This document shows positions 20,493 to 23,598 of a DNA stretch of 23,598 nucleotides, piece by piece; within the stretch, counting starts at the first letter, position 1, and each line of letters starts with the position of its first letter. The position numbers were made by a program, and so were the translations under genes. The DNA is from a virus. The DNA is taken from IMG/VR virus record IMGVR_UViG_3300037882_001399, positions 1 through 23,598 of that record. One strand, written 5' to 3'. The notes beneath the pieces are model-generated. The model saw nothing but the letters and a program-made list of their open reading frames with translations. It ran no database searches and was not told the DNA's origin.

Positions 20493-20930
20493 TTAGGAAA
20501 AGAAGCCTTTAACTTTAGACCAGATAGAACGTGTCACTAACGTTACCTCTTTCACTTCAGGTAGTGTTTCCGCTACTTCCACAAGGTCTACTTCCATATC
20601 GACAACAATCGGTTTACGACGTTCTACGTAAGGCTCTACCTTTGGTGTAGCTTTGGCGTACCGGTGTTTCTTCTTGGCTTCCGCAGCTTCAACTACGTAA
20701 CGTTTGTTCCAATCAACTAAGCGCTCACCGTCTACCGGCCAAGAGATGTGTACGTAAGGTTTTACCACACCTTCGTGGATAGTAAGGTAAGTGCCGATGT
20801 AACGTCCTTTGTTGTTAAACTTCTTTGAGTAGAACCATTGACCCGCTTTAAAGTCAATGTCCCCCGCTTTCATACGGTCTGCGAGTTGGTTAGTGTAAAT
20901 CACTGTGGGTACAAATTTCTGTCGCGTCAC
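20493..20930 (-). CDS. Unknown protein, 145 aa
   Basis: The start is GTG at 20930, supported by AAGGAG 8 nt upstream. The N-terminal half is a beta-rich domain (FKAGQWFYSKKFNNKGRYIG...), the remainder a charged linker with Lys/Arg then Glu/Val-rich stretches. The C-terminus (IWSKVKGFFS) could be an amphipathic helix. It lies immediately upstream of promoter P3. Family not recognised. Confidence 0.75.
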   Translation of the reverse strand: MTRQKFVPTVIYTNQLADRMKAGDIDFKAGQWFYSKKFNNKGRYIGTYLTIHEGVVKPYVHISWPVDGERLVDWNKRYVVEAAEAKKKHRYAKATPKVEPYVERRKPIVVDMEVDLVEVAETLPEVKEVTLVTRSIWSKVKGFFS

Positions 20931-20955
20931 TTTGGTTTCTCCTTCTTGGTTTGGG

Positions 20956-21165
20956 TTATTTTGAAATTTTTATAATACTTAGAATTACAGAATTTTTGAG
21001 GTTCTTAGTTTCTTTTTGGTGTTCGTAAAAAGATGTAAGGAGGGCTTCATCAGGTTTTGGTCTATTGTTGTAGAATATTTGATTACCTAAACGGCCCAGC
21101 GTGTCATAGTAGACTATTAACCAAGTGTACTTACAGTCTTTAGGTTTATTAATTAATAGACTCAT
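20956..21165 (-). CDS. Small protein, unknown (69 aa)
   Basis: ATG 21165 is chosen because it overlaps the upstream stop (ATGA); the longer frame to 21201 lies inside the Lar-like gene. The sequence MSLLINKPKDCKYTWLIVYYDTLGRLGN is soluble and probably alpha/beta. No family recognised. Confidence 0.68.
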   Translation of the reverse strand: MSLLINKPKDCKYTWLIVYYDTLGRLGNQIFYNNRPKPDEALLTSFYEHQKETKNLKNSVILSIIKISK

Positions 21166-21359
21166 TCTTGTTCTTTCTTTAGAGGGTTGTTTCTGTCCCA
21201 CTCTGTGATTAACCAGAGTAAGGCGGGTACCGAGCGTGTGTGGGGTAAACCTACAAGTAAGTTATTACACTCAGGGCACTTAATTTGTAAAGTACAATCT
21301 TCAGTAGTAACGCGTTGATCGTCGGAACCACATTTAGAACAAGGATTAAAATTACCCAT
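21162..21359 (-). CDS. Lar-like zinc ribbon protein (65 aa)
   Basis: CSKC (C7, C10) and CPEC (C28, C31) form a zinc ribbon, followed by a segment ending WLITEWDRNNP. This matches the Lar restriction-alleviation family pattern (PCPFCGS...C...C...AxxxWNxR). Lar proteins from lambdoid prophages reduce type I restriction; many phage homologues are uncharacterised. Anti-restriction is therefore plausible, not proven. It lies in the small-gene early block. Confidence 0.7.
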   Translation of the reverse strand: MGNFNPCSKCGSDDQRVTTEDCTLQIKCPECNNLLVGLPHTRSVPALLWLITEWDRNNPLKKEQE

Positions 21360-21366
21360 ACGTACC

Positions 21367-21609
21367 TCACACCTCCTCTATTTTTGGTAGTGCGCCTAAG
21401 ATGTCGTAAAAGTGGGTCATACCAGCGCTCATGATTATACTCATTCTATCCTTGTTTTTAGAATATTCTTCTAACTCACTAATCGGCTTAGGCTGCAACG
21501 CTATGGCTAGTTCTAGGGCGTGGTTGATAGCAGCAGTCATGGGGTCTACGCATTTGTGCCAATTGGCTGTTCTAAACCATTCCTGCGCTTTTTTATAATC
21601 GTGTGTCAT
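21367..21609 (-). CDS. Small protein, unknown (80 aa)
   Basis: An 80-aa, probably helical protein with MTHDYKKAQEWFRTANWHKC at the start and ITMS-like hydrophobic middle. Its ATG overlaps the stop of the gene before (GCGAATGA), the same junction sequence seen at the next two gene boundaries. No family recognised. Confidence 0.68.
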   Translation of the reverse strand: MTHDYKKAQEWFRTANWHKCVDPMTAAINHALELAIALQPKPISELEEYSKNKDRMSIIMSAGMTHFYDILGALPKIEEV

Positions 21610-22028
21610 TCGCTTACTCCGTATTTTTGCTTGAGTTGTAATTTTAAGTGATGTAGCATAGCCCTTTTACCTTGGTAATATAAACCACCGCCCCAACGTA
21701 TAGCTGGGTCTTGCTTTCTTATAGTTTCCAACAACTCCAGCACTTCGCTAAGCGGCACGACTGGCTCAACTGTGGGGGCTGCTTTCTGAATTTCACCATA
21801 TAAATAATTCCAGTTACCCCAATCTCCCTCAAATAAAACATGTGGATTTTCTGATATATCCACATGTTTGGCGGCCTTTTGAATAGCTAAAAACTGGCTA
21901 TCTGTTAATGGTTTCAAAACATCACTCATTCGCTTTTCACTCTTGCAATTATTAATTCTATGTGCTGCTAATTTACACTCAAGCGATAAACTCCGTGTGT
22001 CTATTATAGGCCGTCCGTGGTTACTCAT
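21606..22028 (-). CDS. Unknown protein with possible N-terminal extension (140 aa)
   Basis: From ATG 22028 it encodes 140 aa, but the first 33 codons may be an acquired extension. An internal ATG at 21929 (MSDVLKPLTDSQFLAI...) is preceded by the same 15-nt sequence as the 22028 start, and the core homology-like part (EGDWGNWNYLYGEIQKAAP) begins after it. The protein from 21929 would be 107 aa. The last codons (VSE) are shared in kind with the neighbouring gene. Family not recognised. Confidence 0.65.
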   Translation of the reverse strand: MSNHGRPIIDTRSLSLECKLAAHRINNCKSEKRMSDVLKPLTDSQFLAIQKAAKHVDISENPHVLFEGDWGNWNYLYGEIQKAAPTVEPVVPLSEVLELLETIRKQDPAIRWGGGLYYQGKRAMLHHLKLQLKQKYGVSE

Positions 22029-22037
22029 TCGCTTTTC
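21924..22037 (-). repeat. 15-nt direct repeat at gene-start junctions
   Basis: The 15-mer actcattcgcttttc occurs exactly at 21924-21938 and 22023-22037, 99 nt apart; a shorter version (tcattcgctt) is at 21606-21615. Each copy spans a start codon (ATG 21929, 22028, 21609). On the coding strand it reads GAAAAGCGAATGAGT. Confidence 0.85.
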
Positions 22038-22324
22038 TCCTGTGCTGCTTTTATTATTGCTTTATAAATATCGCTTTCAGACACACGCTTATAATTACTT
22101 TGGGCAACATGAATAGCTGTTCTTATCGCTATATTCAGTTCTTTAGGCACAACCACATGAGTATCAGGGTTATAAGTCGCCCCTGCGTTCCATGCCTCGG
22201 CTGCTGCTTCGGGGGTGGCGTAACCACCTGCTAATTCAAAGAGCGGACTTACCACAAAATAATCCCTATCATGGCTAAATAAAATCTTAGCCTCACCGCC
22301 AAATGGCACTAGTTTAATTGTCAT
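22025..22324 (-). CDS. Unknown protein, 99 aa
   Basis: It starts at ATG 22324 with ATGA overlap of the upstream stop, in preference to a longer frame. The middle contains GGYATPEAAAEAWNAG, an 'xTPExAxxAWN' segment common at the end of phage Lar-like or DUF551-like proteins, here without cysteines. The C-terminus ends KSE. It is probably alpha/beta. Function unknown. Confidence 0.68.
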   Translation of the reverse strand: MTIKLVPFGGEAKILFSHDRDYFVVSPLFELAGGYATPEAAAEAWNAGATYNPDTHVVVPKELNIAIRTAIHVAQSNYKRVSESDIYKAIIKAAQEKSE

Positions 22325-22515
22325 TCTATAACTCCTATACAAATTCTTTCTGGGTGCGTTTGTGGGGCTACTGGCCCAATATCTAACAGTTGTGATAGTC
22401 TGGCTACAACAAGCCTTTTTGTTTTATAGGTAGTAGTTGGGAATATTGACTCACCTTTTTCAATGCTTAATTCCCAACCATTTGAGGTTTTTTCCATCGT
22501 ATATCTTTCACTCAT
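22321..22515 (-). CDS. Small protein, unknown (64 aa)
   Basis: MSERYTMEKTSNGWELSIEK suggests a short beta hairpin domain; no membrane segment and one Cys. ATGA overlaps on both sides fix its place in the operon. The family is not recognised. Confidence 0.65.
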   Translation of the reverse strand: MSERYTMEKTSNGWELSIEKGESIFPTTTYKTKRLVVARLSQLLDIGPVAPQTHPERICIGVIE

Positions 22516-22742
22516 TCCCCACCACCTTTTCTTGGTTTATCTCGTTGTTCAAAACACTTTCTGCGTTTGCTATGGCATTGCTGGCCTCCGTAATAATCGC
22601 CATATTCTGTTTCACAACAAATCGTTGAAACTTGCTCATCTGTTAAAAGTTCAACTAATTTGTCTATTTGCCAAACACGTAAATTTGACTTTAACCAACG
22701 CCTCATATGCTTTGGCGTTCCAATATCAATTTCAGGGGTCAT
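22512..22742 (-). CDS. Cys-rich small protein, unknown (76 aa)
   Basis: The N-terminal half is helical (WQIDKLVELLTDEQV) and is followed by ICCETEYGDYYGGQQCHSKRRKC, with five Cys residues in all, and a basic tail. A metal site is possible. ATGA coupling to the next gene; a 3-nt gap from the previous one. No family recognised. Confidence 0.65.
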   Translation of the reverse strand: MTPEIDIGTPKHMRRWLKSNLRVWQIDKLVELLTDEQVSTICCETEYGDYYGGQQCHSKRRKCFEQRDKPRKGGGE

Positions 22743-22745
22743 AAT

Positions 22746-23030
22746 CTAATCCTCTCTCGGTGGTTGTGGTATATTAAATTTTAGCCCTTTAAAGCAACAT
22801 GCACACGGCTTTTCGACATACTTCGAATTTAAAGCGTCTATGACAGCTATTGTCTTGCGTCCTTTGCACTCATCACATGTATTTGGCACTAAAACCAACT
22901 CACCCTTGGCAATCTTTTCGGCTTGCTCTAGGGCTGTAATAACTACAGAATAATCACCAAACGCGTTAATGTCTAAAATTCTATAAGCGTTTAACTGGTC
23001 TTGTATTTTCTCAAGTGTTAGGTGTGTCAT
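22746..23030 (-). CDS. Zinc-ribbon-like small protein (94 aa)
   Basis: CDEC (C52, C55) and CACC (C76, C78, C79) about 20 residues apart form a probable zinc ribbon. A helical part precedes it (residues 1-44). It overlaps the upstream gene by 4 nt (ATGA). It may be a nucleic-acid or host-protein binder; no family named. Confidence 0.68.
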   Translation of the reverse strand: MTHLTLEKIQDQLNAYRILDINAFGDYSVVITALEQAEKIAKGELVLVPNTCDECKGRKTIAVIDALNSKYVEKPCACCFKGLKFNIPQPPRED

Positions 23031-23416
23031 AGGCCGTCTCCCTCTTTGCCTGTTAGGATTGCTTTTAGTGTTAAGCCAATGTTAGCGTAGTTTGTCTCTT
23101 GATAAGGGTAAGCATACGTTTTACCGTCAAAAGTCTCATAAACCCACACCTTATATTCTTTTGGTAGTGTATAGGGTTTCATTTCGTCAATAAAGCCGTG
23201 TCTAGTGCAAGCCCAATACAGCTTTTTAGGACATTCGTATTCTGACGCAACTACATGATGCTCATCAACAAATTTTACATACGCTACATTTTTGCGCTTA
23301 TCTGGGTCTTTAGCTACCCACAAACTGCCTACCTCGATTTTCTTTCGAAAGTCGTCTGTTGCTCCGCAACTCGCTTCATTTGGTGCTCCTTGCGTCCGCC
23401 CTAAGTTATCTGTCAT
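23027..23416 (-). CDS. Unknown protein, 129 aa
   Basis: ATG 23416 has AAGGGG 9 nt upstream. The N-terminal 25 residues (NLGRTQGAPNEASCGATDD) are low-complexity and correspond to an unusually GC-rich stretch. The remainder looks like a beta-rich domain (VGSLWVAKDPDKRKNVAYVKFVDEHHVVASEY), perhaps SH3-like as in other phage small proteins. No family recognised. Confidence 0.68.
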   Translation of the reverse strand: MTDNLGRTQGAPNEASCGATDDFRKKIEVGSLWVAKDPDKRKNVAYVKFVDEHHVVASEYECPKKLYWACTRHGFIDEMKPYTLPKEYKVWVYETFDGKTYAYPYQETNYANIGLTLKAILTGKEGDGL

Positions 23417-23422
23417 TTCTTA

Positions 23423-23593
23423 TTACCCCTTATAATTATAAGCCGTGCATTGGCCGTTAGTGTGTTCAAAGCAATTCCATTCTGCTTTTGGTAGGATGAA
23501 GTTACCGCTATAGTATTGGTGTAAAATAAATAAATAGTTAAAAGTTGCAAATAAAAAACCTACGATAAATCCTTTTTTAATATCAATACTCAT
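23423..23593 (-). CDS. Short membrane protein (56 aa)
   Basis: It begins MSIDIKKGFIVGFLFATFNY, one hydrophobic helix (about 8-24), and continues with a polar part that has two Cys residues (WNCFEHTNGQC) likely outside the membrane. The stop TAA is 6 nt before the next gene start, and AAGGGG for that gene is in its last codons. The ATG is 5 nt from the window edge, so its ribosome site cannot be judged. Confidence 0.7.
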   Translation of the reverse strand: MSIDIKKGFIVGFLFATFNYLFILHQYYSGNFILPKAEWNCFEHTNGQCTAYNYKG

Positions 23594-23598
23594 TTTAC

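Noticed and set aside
21162-21359. Firm anti-restriction assignment for the Lar-like protein
   Set aside because: The zinc ribbon and ending match only loosely; many small phage zinc ribbons look alike, so I keep it as Lar-like.
1-23598. CRISPR array, insertion sequence, attachment site or integrase
   Set aside because: No regular spaced repeats, transposase, integrase or tRNA-fragment duplication were seen.

Overview
The window is one strand of a lytic-type tailed-phage genome. Every gene I can support, both tRNAs and all promoter candidates lie on the minus strand, so transcription runs from high to low coordinates. The enzyme set (T7-like family A DNA polymerase, T7 gp4-like primase-helicase, T7 endonuclease I-like resolvase, a gp2.5-like ssDNA-binding protein, a Cas4/RecB-like exonuclease, ribonucleotide reductase) fits a T7-supergroup virus with its own deoxynucleotide supply. 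The promoters look like bacterial sigma-70 promoters and the Shine-Dalgarno sites are of the usual AAGGAG kind, so the host is a bacterium. I cannot name host or virus family; marine short-tailed phages of gammaproteobacteria are a reasonable first comparison. No structural, packaging or lysis gene is visible.

Layout in the direction of transcription (right to left): (1) 23.6-19.3 kb, an early-type block of about a dozen small orphan genes joined by ATGA overlaps, including a Lar-like zinc ribbon protein, with a sigma-70 promoter near 20.47 kb; (2) 19.25-16.1 kb, RtcB RNA ligase with a coupled unknown gene, small membrane proteins, an NPPY adenine methyltransferase, a thioredoxin-like protein and an HNH nuclease; (3) 15.5-8.5 kb, the replication block: a strong promoter and long leader, primase-helicase, three small genes including MazG, DNA polymerase, ssDNA-binding protein, Cas4-like exonuclease and endonuclease I; (4) 8.6-1.6 kb, nucleotide metabolism: a DUF5664-type dNTP diphosphohydrolase, NrdA, a methyltransferase, NrdB and a P-loop kinase-like protein; (5) 1.6-0 kb, a membrane protein, a second copy of the conserved promoter, tRNA-Ser(UGA), tRNA-Trp(CCA) and a nucleotidyltransferase-like gene that runs off the left edge.

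The genes fit together as dNTP production (NrdA/NrdB, thioredoxin-like reductant, MazG and DUF5664 pool control) feeding a T7-like replisome and recombination set. A possible RNA-repair theme (RtcB, tRNAs, nucleotidyltransferase-like protein) lies at the two sides.

Most notable: both RNR subunits carry an intein placed exactly at the catalytic centre (before the thiyl-radical Cys of NrdA, after the first iron-ligand Asp of NrdB). Two distant promoters share a 13-nt spacer box and an identical GACAAGG start region at the same spacing, one followed at once by a terminator-like hairpin. Four consecutive genes overlap by 74-121 nt. The right-end small genes share junction repeats that suggest cassette shuffling. 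GATC is strongly depleted. Three short genes (51, 40 and 56 aa) and a partial left-edge gene of at least 259 codons were found by reading the gaps.
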